Assembly (NCBI GenBank): GCA_021204865.1
Contig: JAJPYQ010000032.1
Span: 33,014-97,013 of the forward strand
Origin: Prevotellaceae bacterium
Lineage (GTDB): Bacteria > Bacteroidota > Bacteroidia > Bacteroidales > Bacteroidaceae
Reading direction: 5' to 3'
Length of the DNA: 64,000 nucleotides
A program made the position numbers and the translations under genes. Below, piece after piece: positions 1 to 10,504 of the stretch (positions within the stretch are counted from its first letter, which is position 1; each line of letters begins with the position of its first letter). Below the pieces are notes generated by a model, which was not told the DNA's origin, made no database searches, and worked only from the letters and a program-made list of their open reading frames with translations.

Positions 1-2
1 AG

Positions 3-557
3 ATGACTGACCTCGACGGCGACGAGGCGGACGGCCTTGACGAGACGTGGGTGCCCTACGACGCCTGCCGCAAGCCCTGCGAGCAGGACCAAGGGGAGAG
101 GCATCTCAGCGACGACGAGGTGTACCTGCTGCTCTCCTCTATAAGGAAGGCAATAGGCGAGGAGGGGAAGCTGCTGGTGGTGATAGACGCCTGCCACAGC
201 GGCGACGCTTCCCGTGGCCAGGAGCAGGACGACGGGGCTGCGGTGAGAGGGGCGTGGGAGGTGTTCCGCTTAGACCAAGGCGGCACGGTAGCCAAGACCC
301 TCGGGCAAAGGCAGGAGCAGTGGGTGACGGTGAGCGCCTGCAAGAGCTACCAGAACAACGAGGAGCTCAGGGGCAAGAGGGTAGGGAAGCTCACCTACGC
401 CCTCTCGGAGCTTGCCAAGGGAGGCAAGAGGAGCAACGAGGAGGTGGAGGCGCGGCTGCAAGCCTTCATGCAGGACAATCCCGGCAGGCTGCCCCAGACC
501 CCCGAGGTCACGGGCTTGAAGGGAGAGATGAACATCACGGACGTTATATGTAACTGA
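3..557 (+). CDS. Caspase-like (peptidase C14 family) protein, 5' end outside window
   Basis: VVIDACHSGDASRG motif typical of the caspase/metacaspase catalytic Cys; ORF open to window start. Confidence 0.75.
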   Translation: MTDLDGDEADGLDETWVPYDACRKPCEQDQGERHLSDDEVYLLLSSIRKAIGEEGKLLVVIDACHSGDASRGQEQDDGAAVRGAWEVFRLDQGGTVAKTLGQRQEQWVTVSACKSYQNNEELRGKRVGKLTYALSELAKGGKRSNEEVEARLQAFMQDNPGRLPQTPEVTGLKGEMNITDVICN

Positions 558-559
558 AG

Positions 560-1198
560 ATGCCTAAGTCAATTTCATTCTGGCCTAAGCACGCCTACGA
601 GGGGGAGACGGTGTACACGGACACGGAGTACGTCAACGGTCTCCTCAAGGACGAGAAGGTGCAGGCTGCCCTCTACAAGAACTGGCGAAGCTACTTCGAG
701 GAGCACGCGGGCGGCGTGTTCTTCAACCTTGGGGGAAGGGAGAGGGACATCGTGCAAGACACCTTCGTCATCCTCTGGAAGAAGGTGCAGCACGGGCAGA
801 TAAGCGTAAAGGAGGGAAGGCTGTGCGGCAGGGGAGGCAAGCCCTTCACCAGCACCTTGTCTACCTATATGATGGCTATAGCCAAGCGCAACAACCTGGA
901 GAACGTGAAGCAGACGACGGGCAACCTCTCCCTCGACGAGACGATAGCCAAGGAGACCGCCGACGAGCAGGAGGACACGAAGATGAAGCTGAGGGAGATA
1001 GTGGCGAGCCTGCTGGTGACGATGTCCCCCGTCTGCAAGCAGATACTCACCCTCTTCTATTACAACGGCCTCAGGCTCGACGAGATAATGTGGCGTCTGA
1101 ACTCTTACCGCAGCAAGGACGCTCTGAAGACACAGAAGAACAAGTGCCTCAACCGCCTCCGCAAGCTTGCCACTGAGCAATACAATAAGCAGCTATGA
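560..1198 (+). CDS. RNA polymerase sigma factor, sigma-70/ECF-like
   Basis: RDIVQDTFVILWKK region-2-like motif and C-terminal region-4-like helix-turn-helix (ILTLFYYNGLRLDEIMWRL); starts 3 nt after upstream stop. Confidence 0.75.
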   Translation: MPKSISFWPKHAYEGETVYTDTEYVNGLLKDEKVQAALYKNWRSYFEEHAGGVFFNLGGRERDIVQDTFVILWKKVQHGQISVKEGRLCGRGGKPFTSTLSTYMMAIAKRNNLENVKQTTGNLSLDETIAKETADEQEDTKMKLREIVASLLVTMSPVCKQILTLFYYNGLRLDEIMWRLNSYRSKDALKTQKNKCLNRLRKLATEQYNKQL

Positions 1199-1854
1199 AC
1201 ACGGACTATCAGGACTACATAGACGACTACCTGCTCGGACGTATGACCGACGAGCAGAAGGCGCGCTTCGAGGCTATGCTCGACGAGGACACGGAGCTGC
1301 GTGAGAGCCTGCGGCTGACGAGGATGGTGAGCGAGGAGCTGCGGACTGAGATGGAGCTGAGGGAGAGGATGCGAAGGTGGGACAGAGAGGCTGCCCCAAG
1401 GAGGAAGAGGCGCAGGCGGTGGCAGTGGCTGGGGGGCATAGCCGCCGTGCTTGTGGTAGGCTTAGTTATAAGCACCCTCGTGGTGGGAAGGAGGGGAAGC
1501 GTCAGCGCCCCCGAGCCTGAGGCTGCCCTGAGGGGAAGCGACGACCTCGAGGAGATAAGGCTCTTGATGGAGGCAGGCAAGTGGGAGGAGGCACTGGCGC
1601 AGATTGACTTGGGATTGCTTGAGGCAAGGGACGGGCTCGAGAACGTATGCGCTGCCGAAGGGGAGGAGGAAGACTACGCAAGGGAGGAGTGCAAGCTTCG
1701 CCTGAGCCTGCTTTCGTGGCTAAGGGTGCAGGCACTGCTCGGGCTGGGCAGGAGGGACGAGGCGCTTCAGCTGCTCGACAGCCTACGCACGAGCGACGAC
1801 GAGGATGCCCCGAGGGCTGATTCCATATACCTTTATATAAAGGCTAACCAATAA
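1195..1854 (+). CDS. Single-TM anti-sigma-factor-like protein
   Basis: Overlaps sigma gene stop (ATGA); acidic N-terminal cytoplasmic helix region, one TM (WLGGIAAVLVVGLVISTLVVG), C-terminal repeat-like region. Confidence 0.55.
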   Translation: MNTDYQDYIDDYLLGRMTDEQKARFEAMLDEDTELRESLRLTRMVSEELRTEMELRERMRRWDREAAPRRKRRRRWQWLGGIAAVLVVGLVISTLVVGRRGSVSAPEPEAALRGSDDLEEIRLLMEAGKWEEALAQIDLGLLEARDGLENVCAAEGEEEDYAREECKLRLSLLSWLRVQALLGLGRRDEALQLLDSLRTSDDEDAPRADSIYLYIKANQ

Positions 1855-1862
1855 CCAATGAT

Positions 1863-4800
1863 ATGAGAAGCATAAGGATCATCGCCGCCATAGCCTTGGC
1901 GGCATTGCTCTCGCTCCCAGCCTTCGGGCAGATACAGGAGACTATGAACAACGCCTTCGCCCTGAGCAAGGCGAAGCAGTACACCGAGGCTGCCGATGCC
2001 TTCCGCTCCGTGAGGGAGGCGACCAGCCACAAGCGCACTGCCGACGAGCGCACGCTCTTCGGCATCAGCAGCCTTATGCTAAGCACGTGCTGCTACCACT
2101 CCAACCAGTACGAGGAGGGATACCTCGTGGCTAAAGCCTTGCTCACGGACGTGCCCGAGGGGGTGGACAAGGCGACGGTGGTGCAGTACTACGAGCTTAA
2201 CGGCTACTGTGTCGCCCTCGACCTGATGAAGAACGAGAGCAGGAGGTACGACGAGGCGAGGCAGCTGCTCGAGGAACTGCTGCCCCTCGCCGACGCTGAT
2301 ATGCAGGAGCGCATAGCCAAGCGGCTGCCCTTGGCTTGGTATATGCAGGGGAGTACGCTGAGCATTGGGCTTAGTGACAGCGAGGCGCTGGAGTGCTTCC
2401 TTAAGGCGGCGAAGGGCTTCCACGAGATAGGAGACACGGAGGACGAGCTGTCTGCCTTGGCGAGGATAGCAAGCATTAAGAGGAGCCAGAACGACTTCGG
2501 CGGGGCGCTTGAGGCTTATCGTCAAGGGGCTTCGTTAGCCTCCTCGACGGGCAGCGCTGAGAAGCTTATGACGATGCTCGATGGTATGAGCGACGTGTAC
2601 TCCTCGCTGTGCAGCGCCGAGGGGATGGCTGCCGTTGAGAGTGAGATGGACTCAGTGGCAAGGGCTAACACGGGCAACGCCAAGCTTCAGTACGCCTATA
2701 ATAAAAGGAAGGGCGACGAGGCTCGAGGGCAGGGGCAGCTCCAGCTTGCGGAGCTGTGGTACCGCAAGAACGACGCTCTCGCCCCCGAGGCTGACATGGA
2801 AGGCGTGCAGACGATAGCTCTCAGAGACCTCTACCAGCAGATGGGGCAGTATGACCTTGCCCTCCGCTATGCCGAGGAGGACGTGAGGCGGATGGAAGGC
2901 GTAAGCTTGGAGAAGCCCACGGCTGTGGCTCTCGCTTACTCCGACGTGGCTTACATCTACCGTCTGATGGGGGACAGCCTCAACTGCTTCAGGACCTTGG
3001 ACAAGATGTTCGGCTACCTTAACGAGATTGACGAGCCTCGAACGCAGCACGTGCTTTACGACGCTCGGGGGCTGGCTTACGCCTACTTCAAGAACTACGA
3101 GGCGGCGTTGAAGGACTATCAGAAGGGCGACGCTATTATGGCAACGAAGTACGGGGAGGACGACGGCGACCGCGTCACCCTGCTTGCCCTTATGGGCGGA
3201 GCGCAGGGCAAGCTGGGCAACTACGAGGAGTCGAGGGAGCTTTACGTCAAGTACGCCCAGCGGGTGAAGGCGGTGTACGGGGAGAACAGCATAAGCTACG
3301 TCTGCGCCCTCTACTACCTTGCCAACGCCGAGGCCTTGGCTGGCGACTTGGAGAGGGGAAGCCAAGACTACGAGACGGCCATCGCCTTGCTGAGGGGCGT
3401 AGTCAAGAGCCAGCTGCCTTACACCACCCCCGCCGAGAGGGAGGCGCTCTGGGCTAACTTCACCGACATGCTCTCCTCTATGGCGCCCTTCGCCCTCGAG
3501 ATGGGGGCTACCAACGACAGCTTCACACGCTCCTGCTACGACGCCCTCGTGCTGCTCAAGGCGTTCCTCTTGGAGACGGAGCGCACCGCCTACGACATCA
3601 TCAAGCGAAGCGGAACGGAGGCTGACCTCGAGGCGTTCCAGGAGGCGGCGGCACTCGAGAGCCGCATCAAGGACTTGCAGAAGAGCTACAGCGACAACGC
3701 CGACGAGATACTCACGCTCTCCCAAGAGCTCGAGCAGAAGAACAAGGCACTCGCCGCACGCTGTAGGGCTTACGGCGACATCACCTCCCCGATGGACGTG
3801 GACTACTCTCAGGTCAGGGAGGCTCTCCGCGAGGGCGACGTGCTGATAGACTTCACGGACTACGTCTCGGAGACCAGAGGCAGGAAGTACGCCGCCTTCG
3901 TCGTAAGCCCGGGGCAGGAGTACCCACGGCTGCTCCCCCTCTTCGCCGAGGCGCAGATAGACTCGCTCGGGGCGAGGAAGCCTGACAACTACTACCTCGA
4001 GCCCGTCGCCTCCAGCCTGCGCCAGCTCCTGTGGCAGCCCCTCGAGCCTTACGCCACGGAGGGCAAGACGGTCTACTACGTGCCATCGCAGCTGCTCTTC
4101 AACGTCGCCCTCGAGGCCATCCCGCTTGAGGACGGCAGCATCCTCGGCGACCACTACAACTTCGTGCGCCTCTCGTCTGCACGTGAGGTGGCTCGCTACG
4201 GGCAGAGCCTCGCCTTGACGAGGGGAGGGGAGAGGGCAGTGCTCTACGGAGGCTTGCACTACGACGTTGACGCGCAGGAGATGGCTCGGGAGGCCGCCAA
4301 GTACGACCTCAGCCCTCTTCTGGCTATGCGCGGGGCAGCGGGCGGCGGCACGAAGCCCTTCGAAGACCTCTCAGGCACGAAGGCGGAGATAGAGGAGGTC
4401 GGCAGGATACTCACCGAGGGGAGCGTCGAGGTGACCACCTACAGCGGGGCGGACGGCACGGCGGAGTCGTTCCTCAGCCTCGACGGCCAAGCCCCCGCCA
4501 TCCTGCACCTTGCGACGCACGGCTTCTACTACACCCCTCAGGCTGCCCAGAGCGTTGACTACCTTAAGGGGCAGACGGACGCGATGCGGCTCTCGGGACT
4601 TGTCTTCAGCGGAGGCAACGCCGCATGGCTCGGCAAGGAGCTGCCCGAGGGCGTGCTGGGAGGCATACTGACAGCCGACGACATCTCCCGCCTCGACCTT
4701 CAGGGTGCGGAGCTCGTGGTGCTATCCGCCTGCCAGACCGGGCAAGGCGAGGCGACCTCCGAGGGCTTGTACGGCCTTCAGCGAGCCTTCAAGAAGGCGG

Positions 4801-4994
4801 GGGCAAGGGCGATGGTGATGACGCTCTGGAGCGTGAGCGACCAGGTGACAAGGGAGTTCATGGCGGCGTTCCATCGCCAGTTGACCTCCGACGGCACGTG
4901 GGACAAGCGCCGGGCGTTCGAGGCTGCCCGAGCCCTCGTTAGGCAGAAGTACCCCGAGCCGTTCTACTGGGCGCCCTTCGTGATGCTCGACTGA
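1863..4994 (+). CDS. Secreted TPR-repeat CHAT-domain protease-like protein
   Basis: N-terminal signal peptide (MRSIRIIAAIALAALLSLPAFGQ), TPR-rich middle, C-terminal CHAT signatures LHLATHGFYY and VVLSACQTGQGEA. Confidence 0.85.
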   Translation: MRSIRIIAAIALAALLSLPAFGQIQETMNNAFALSKAKQYTEAADAFRSVREATSHKRTADERTLFGISSLMLSTCCYHSNQYEEGYLVAKALLTDVPEGVDKATVVQYYELNGYCVALDLMKNESRRYDEARQLLEELLPLADADMQERIAKRLPLAWYMQGSTLSIGLSDSEALECFLKAAKGFHEIGDTEDELSALARIASIKRSQNDFGGALEAYRQGASLASSTGSAEKLMTMLDGMSDVYSSLCSAEGMAAVESEMDSVARANTGNAKLQYAYNKRKGDEARGQGQLQLAELWYRKNDALAPEADMEGVQTIALRDLYQQMGQYDLALRYAEEDVRRMEGVSLEKPTAVALAYSDVAYIYRLMGDSLNCFRTLDKMFGYLNEIDEPRTQHVLYDARGLAYAYFKNYEAALKDYQKGDAIMATKYGEDDGDRVTLLALMGGAQGKLGNYEESRELYVKYAQRVKAVYGENSISYVCALYYLANAEALAGDLERGSQDYETAIALLRGVVKSQLPYTTPAEREALWANFTDMLSSMAPFALEMGATNDSFTRSCYDALVLLKAFLLETERTAYDIIKRSGTEADLEAFQEAAALESRIKDLQKSYSDNADEILTLSQELEQKNKALAARCRAYGDITSPMDVDYSQVREALREGDVLIDFTDYVSETRGRKYAAFVVSPGQEYPRLLPLFAEAQIDSLGARKPDNYYLEPVASSLRQLLWQPLEPYATEGKTVYYVPSQLLFNVALEAIPLEDGSILGDHYNFVRLSSAREVARYGQSLALTRGGERAVLYGGLHYDVDAQEMAREAAKYDLSPLLAMRGAAGGGTKPFEDLSGTKAEIEEVGRILTEGSVEVTTYSGADGTAESFLSLDGQAPAILHLATHGFYYTPQAAQSVDYLKGQTDAMRLSGLVFSGGNAAWLGKELPEGVLGGILTADDISRLDLQGAELVVLSACQTGQGEATSEGLYGLQRAFKKAGARAMVMTLWSVSDQVTREFMAAFHRQLTSDGTWDKRRAFEAARALVRQKYPEPFYWAPFVMLD

Positions 4995-5034
4995 GGCGGC
5001 TGCGACTCGTAGGGCTACAGCCCGAAACTCCTTC

Positions 5035-5172
5035 ATTGGACAAGTCGTGGTTCCTTCATTGGACAAGTTCCAACTTGTGTATTGGACAAGTTGGAAGAGT
5101 TCCGTCGGAGGAGTTGCAAGAGTTCCGTCGGAGGAGTTGCAAGAGTTCCGTCGGAGGAGTTGGAAGAGGTCA
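5035..5172. repeat. Six-unit 23-bp-period degenerate array
   Basis: Units at 5035, 5058, 5081, 5104, 5127, 5150; consensus roughly NTNGGANNAGTTGNAAGAGTTCC. Confidence 0.85.
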
Positions 5173-5264
5173 GGCGAACGGGTTTTGGTCCGTCGTACGT
5201 CTCGTTGAGGCTTCTAAGCTCGAGGCTTTGCGGTCGCTAAGACTGGGCGGGTTCAGACCTCTCT

Positions 5265-6128
5265 CTACAGATAGTCCCTCAGCTGCTCCTTCCCTTGGCT
5301 AAGCCTGAGGCGTGTGGCTGCCTTCTCCTTTATCTGCCTGACGCGCTCGCGGGTGAGCGCAAGCGTCAGGCTTATCTCGTCGAGAGACATTGGCTTGCAG
5401 CCTATTCCGTAGTAGAGCCTCAAGACCCTTTGCTCCCGCTCGGGCAGCGTGGAGAGCACCGCGTCCACTTCCCGCTGGAGCGACTCGCGCTCGAGCCTTT
5501 GGTCGGTGGCTGGCTGGTCGCGGTTGGGCAAAAGCTCTGAGAGCGTTGTGTCCTCGCCGTTGGGCAGAGGTGAGTCGATGCTGGCGTGCCTGAGGTTCAC
5601 TCCCAAGAGCTGCGTCACCCGCTCGGGCGGCATCTCGAGGGCCTCGCCAATCTGGTAGACCGACGGTGTGTGCTCATTCAGCTGCTCGAACTCGGCTATG
5701 TACTGGTATATCTTGTGCTGCTCCCCGAGCTTGTTCAGTGGCACTCGCACCATCCGCCCGTGGTCGGCAATGGCCTGCATGATGCTCTGCCTTACCCACC
5801 ACACGGCGTAGGATATGAACTTGAAGCCTCTGGTCTCGTCGAAGCGCTCGGCGGCCTTCAACAGTCCCACGTTGCCCTCGCTGATGAGGTCCATGAGGTC
5901 CATGCCTTGCGAGGGGTATTGCTTGGCGACGGAGACGACGAAGCGCAGGTTGCTGTTCACCATCTTGTCCCTCGCGTCTGTGTCCCCCAGGTGTATGCGC
6001 CGGGCAAGCTCGGTCTCCTCGTCGGGCGAGAGCAGGGGGTAGCGGTCGATCTCGCGGAGATATGCGTTCACGCTCTGAGTGTCCCTGAGCGTTATGCTTG
6101 GGTTCATCTTGATTTGTCGCATTGCCAT
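5265..6128 (-). CDS. rpoD: RNA polymerase sigma factor RpoD (short Bacteroidetes type)
   Basis: NLRFVVSVAKQY, DLISEGNVGLLKAAERFDETRGFKFISYAVWWVRQSI, LTRERVRQIKEKA. Confidence 0.93.
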   Translation of the reverse strand: MAMRQIKMNPSITLRDTQSVNAYLREIDRYPLLSPDEETELARRIHLGDTDARDKMVNSNLRFVVSVAKQYPSQGMDLMDLISEGNVGLLKAAERFDETRGFKFISYAVWWVRQSIMQAIADHGRMVRVPLNKLGEQHKIYQYIAEFEQLNEHTPSVYQIGEALEMPPERVTQLLGVNLRHASIDSPLPNGEDTTLSELLPNRDQPATDQRLERESLQREVDAVLSTLPEREQRVLRLYYGIGCKPMSLDEISLTLALTRERVRQIKEKAATRLRLSQGKEQLRDYL

Positions 6129-6163
6129 TGTGTCAGGGTGGTTTAAGGGTTGTTCTTTAGATG

Positions 6164-6171
6164 CAAATGTA
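6164..6171 (-). promoter_or_regulatory. Putative Bacteroidetes -7 element (TACATTTG) upstream of rpoD
   Basis: TAnnTTTG match on minus strand 36-43 bp upstream of ORF start. Confidence 0.5.
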
Positions 6172-6221
6172 AGGCTTAATATGGGTTCGCTTGAAGCTCG
6201 TCGCTGACTAATTGACCTGCT

Positions 6222-7763
6222 TTATTCCCACTCGATGGTCGCCGGGGGCTTGGAGGAGATGTCGTAGCACACCCGGTTGACGCCCCTCACCTTGTTGATG
6301 ATGTCGTTGGAGACGCGGGCGAGGAAGTCTTGGGGCAGGCGCGCCCAGTCGGCTGTCATGGCGTCGGTGCTGGTCACCGCCCGCAGTGCCACGGGCCACT
6401 CGTACGTCCTCTCGTCGCCCATCACGCCCACGCTGCGGATGTCGCTCAAGAGTATCGCTCCCGCCTGCCACACTTGGTCGTAGAGCGCGACGCCGTCCTG
6501 CTTGTACGAGCGAAGGGCCCGGATGAAGATGTCGTCCGCCTCCTGAAGCACCCGTATCTTCTCCCTCGTGACGCTCCCGAGGATGCGCACGGCAAGCCCC
6601 GGTCCAGGGAAGGGGTGGCGGGTGATGAGATGCTCGGGCATTCCCAGCTGCCGCCCGACGCGCCTTACCTCGTCCTTGAACAGCCACTTGAGGGGCTCTG
6701 AGAGCCTGAGGTTCATCTCCTTTGGCAGCCCGCCGACGTTGTGGTGGCTCTTTATGACCTTGCCCGTTATGTTGAGGCTCTCGATGCGGTCGGGGTAGAT
6801 GGTGCCTTGCGCAAGCCACTTGGCGTCCCCTATCTTCCTTGCCTCCTCTGTGAACACCTCGACGAAGTCCCGCCCGATTATCTTGCGCTTACGCTCAGGC
6901 TCGCTGACGCCCTCGAGGTCGCTTAGGAACTTCTCGCTCGCGTCCACGCCTATGACGTTCAGACCGAGGCACTCGTAGTCTCGCATCACGCTGGTGAACT
7001 CGTCCTTTCGCAGCATGCCGTGGTCTACGAAGATGCACGTGAGCTGCCTCCCTATGGCTCGGTTAAGCAGCACCGCGGAGACTGAGCTGTCCACACCGCC
7101 CGAAAGCCCGAGGATGACCCTGTCCTCGCCTATCTCGGAGCGCAGCTGAGCGACGGTGGTCTCGATGTAATTGGCAGCCGACCAGTCTTGCCTGCCCCCG
7201 CAGACACTGACCACGAAGTTGCGCAGGAGACGGCTTCCCTCCTCTGTGTGGAAGACCTCAGGGTGGAACTGCACGCCCCATACGGGCATGTCGTCTGCCG
7301 CGAAGGCTGCGTTCCTGACGCGGGCGGTGCTTGCAATGGCGTGGAACTTAGGCGGCAGGGAGGTTATCGTGTCCCCGTGGCTCATCCACACCTGACTGCC
7401 TGTATGGAAGCCTTGGAAGAGTGGGTTGGCGGTGTCGATGACGGAGAGGTTAGCCCGCCCGTACTCTCGGCTCGCGGCGGGCTCGACCGTGCCTCCAAGC
7501 TCGTGGCTGATGTATTGCGCCCCGTAGCAGATGCCAAGCACGGGCAGTTTGCCGAGCAGCTGCCCGAGGTCCATGCGGAAAGCCTGAGGGTCGCAGACGC
7601 TCAGAGGGCTGCCCGAGAGTATCACGCCAATAACGTCAGGGTCGTCGGCGGGGAACTTATTATAAGGAAGTATCTCGCAGAAGGTGTCGAGCTCCCTGAG
7701 GCGACGTGCGATAAGCTGCGTCGTCTGGCTCCCGAAGTCGAGGATGATTATCTTTTGCTGCAC
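6222..7763 (-). CDS. guaA: GMP synthase (glutamine-hydrolysing)
   Basis: GATase ([15 protein letters not shown]), ATP-PPase ([16 protein letters not shown]), C-terminal dimerization domain ending PPATIEWE. Confidence 0.97.
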   Translation of the reverse strand: MQQKIIILDFGSQTTQLIARRLRELDTFCEILPYNKFPADDPDVIGVILSGSPLSVCDPQAFRMDLGQLLGKLPVLGICYGAQYISHELGGTVEPAASREYGRANLSVIDTANPLFQGFHTGSQVWMSHGDTITSLPPKFHAIASTARVRNAAFAADDMPVWGVQFHPEVFHTEEGSRLLRNFVVSVCGGRQDWSAANYIETTVAQLRSEIGEDRVILGLSGGVDSSVSAVLLNRAIGRQLTCIFVDHGMLRKDEFTSVMRDYECLGLNVIGVDASEKFLSDLEGVSEPERKRKIIGRDFVEVFTEEARKIGDAKWLAQGTIYPDRIESLNITGKVIKSHHNVGGLPKEMNLRLSEPLKWLFKDEVRRVGRQLGMPEHLITRHPFPGPGLAVRILGSVTREKIRVLQEADDIFIRALRSYKQDGVALYDQVWQAGAILLSDIRSVGVMGDERTYEWPVALRAVTSTDAMTADWARLPQDFLARVSNDIINKVRGVNRVCYDISSKPPATIEWE

Positions 7764-7765
7764 CT

Positions 7766-8533
7766 TTAGAACCTGTAGCCCAGGGTGATGCTGATGCAGA
7801 AGTTCTTGAGCTTGTCAGCGTTGTACTGATATTCTGTCCCGAAAGCATCGCGATACTCTCCACGGAGCATATCCGTCAAGCCCCAGTCGCAGCCCACGTT
7901 AACTGAATAGTGCTTCAGGTATTCCGCTCCGACACGGAAGCCGATGCCCGTGTCGAAACGCTGGAAGCCCCAGCAAGCCATGTCGGCGTCCCCATTCTCC
8001 TTGAATGTGGCGTATTTGAAATTGGCTGTGTTGGCAGGGTAGCCTTCACGTTCTGTGTCGAACCGGTTGTGTCCTGCCACGCCAATCGCGAAGTATGGAC
8101 CGAACTCACCGAAGATTCCCCAGTCGTCGCTGAAGTTGTAACGGAAGCCCACGTGGATGGGGATGGAGATGTAATGCTCGGTTACCTTGTGGGTTCCGGG
8201 GTACGGCACATTGTCTTCCTCGTCGTCAAAACGGCTTGGGTACTCCAGACCTTTCCGCTTTCCTCCTTTTTGCGTCCACTCCAGACCAAGGCTGATGTAG
8301 GTTCCGTGTGCGTCGGGCAGATAATACTCGCCTTTTATCGCGATGTCCACACCCGCTTTGTTGTTCATCTTGAAGCTGGTGCCGTCGATGATGTCGAAAT
8401 AGCCGTGTATCTTTGACACATTCATCCCGAACTGTGCCTGCCACGAAAGCCCTTCCTCAGGCTCATGGTCGAGGGCTCTTGCGCTTGCAGCCCCGAGAAG
8501 GAGGACGATTGCCGCCAATAATGCTTTCTTCAT
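7766..8533 (-). CDS. Outer-membrane beta-barrel (porin-family) protein
   Basis: Signal peptide, alternating beta-strand pattern, C-terminal ...ITLGYRF. Confidence 0.75.
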   Translation of the reverse strand: MKKALLAAIVLLLGAASARALDHEPEEGLSWQAQFGMNVSKIHGYFDIIDGTSFKMNNKAGVDIAIKGEYYLPDAHGTYISLGLEWTQKGGKRKGLEYPSRFDDEEDNVPYPGTHKVTEHYISIPIHVGFRYNFSDDWGIFGEFGPYFAIGVAGHNRFDTEREGYPANTANFKYATFKENGDADMACWGFQRFDTGIGFRVGAEYLKHYSVNVGCDWGLTDMLRGEYRDAFGTEYQYNADKLKNFCISITLGYRF

Positions 8534-8611
8534 AATGGTGTTCTTTATGCTTTTGTTCTTGTTCCGCCAACAAAATTAATGGATTTCCTGCGCACATACA
8601 AAAGAATTCTG

Positions 8612-8619
8612 TAACTTTG
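8612..8619 (+). promoter_or_regulatory. -7 element TAACTTTG upstream of gapA
   Basis: TAnnTTTG match about 50 bp upstream of gapA start. Confidence 0.5.
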
Positions 8620-8652
8620 CACCGCAATGAGGCAAAAAAGTCTAATCTCTAA

Positions 8653-9681
<1,029 letters not shown>

Positions 9682-9710
9682 CACGACTGGAGACCACACC
9701 TTAATAGCTA

Positions 9711-9746
9711 TAACCTCCTGACTGCCTTGCCAGGAGGTTATTTCTT
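9711..9746 (+). terminator. Rho-independent terminator downstream of gapA
   Basis: TAACCTCCTG-N10-CAGGAGGTTA stem followed by TTTCTT. Confidence 0.8.
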
Positions 9747-9757
9747 ACCTCTCCCGT

Positions 9758-10504
9758 ATGCCCTACGACCTCCTTACCATCCTCGGACCCACCGCCTCGG
9801 GCAAGACCAAGCTCGCCGTAAGGGTTGCCCGCAGGCTCGGGGCTGAGATAATCAGCGCCGACAGCCGTATGGTGTACCGGGGAATGGACATCGGCACGGG
9901 GAAGGACTTGCAGGATTATATGCTCGAGGGGGAGCAGGTGCCCTATCACGTCATAGACATAGCCGAGGCTGGCTACCGCTTCAACCTCTATGAGTTCCAG
10001 TGCGCCTTCCAGACAGCCTATATGGACATCCGAGAGCGGGGGCGCATCCCTCTTATGTGCGGCGGCACGGGCTTGTACATCGAGGCGGTGCTCAAGGGCT
10101 ATAGGCTTGGGGCGGTGACCTTCCCCGAGAGGAAGAGCCTGACGATAGGCTTGCTCACCGACCGCGAGAAGCGCAGGGCGAGGATAACGGAGAGGCTTAA
10201 GCTGCGGCTTGAGCAGGGGATGGTGGACGAGGTGAGGCGGCTGCTCGAGACCGTGCCGGCAGAGCGCCTCCTTCGCTACGGGCTTGAGTACAAGTACGTC
10301 ACGCTCTACCTCACGGGCGAGCTCTCCTTCGAGGAGATGCAGCGTAGGCTTGAGGTCGCCATCCACCAGTTCGCCAAGCGGCAGATGACGTGGTTCAGGG
10401 GGATGGAGGAGAGAAGGGGAGTGCCCATCCGCTGGCTCGACGCTGAGAGGGACGTGGAGGAGAACGCGGAAGAGATAGAGAGCCTATGGACCGCTGGGGC
10501 ATAA
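9758..10504 (+). CDS. miaA: MiaA-like tRNA dimethylallyltransferase
   Basis: ILGPTASGKTKLAV, ISADSRMVYRGMDIGTGK, PLMCGGTGLYIEAVLKG. Confidence 0.88.
   Translation: MPYDLLTILGPTASGKTKLAVRVARRLGAEIISADSRMVYRGMDIGTGKDLQDYMLEGEQVPYHVIDIAEAGYRFNLYEFQCAFQTAYMDIRERGRIPLMCGGTGLYIEAVLKGYRLGAVTFPERKSLTIGLLTDREKRRARITERLKLRLEQGMVDEVRRLLETVPAERLLRYGLEYKYVTLYLTGELSFEEMQRRLEVAIHQFAKRQMTWFRGMEERRGVPIRWLDAERDVEENAEEIESLWTAGA

Noticed and set aside
47-553. 168-aa ORF overlapping the caspase-like gene
   Set aside because: Alternative frame of a recognised protein, composition typical of a shadow ORF
2652-4259. 535-aa antisense ORF opposite the TPR-CHAT gene (also 60576-61904 minus and 29997-31046 plus)
   Set aside because: Long antisense frames are expected in GC-rich coding DNA; opposite strands have clear conserved proteins and these translations show no domain
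5035-5172. CRISPR array
   Set aside because: Repeat units abut at 23 bp with no unique ~30-bp spacers and no cas genes nearby; same reasoning for 17430, 57016 and 63894
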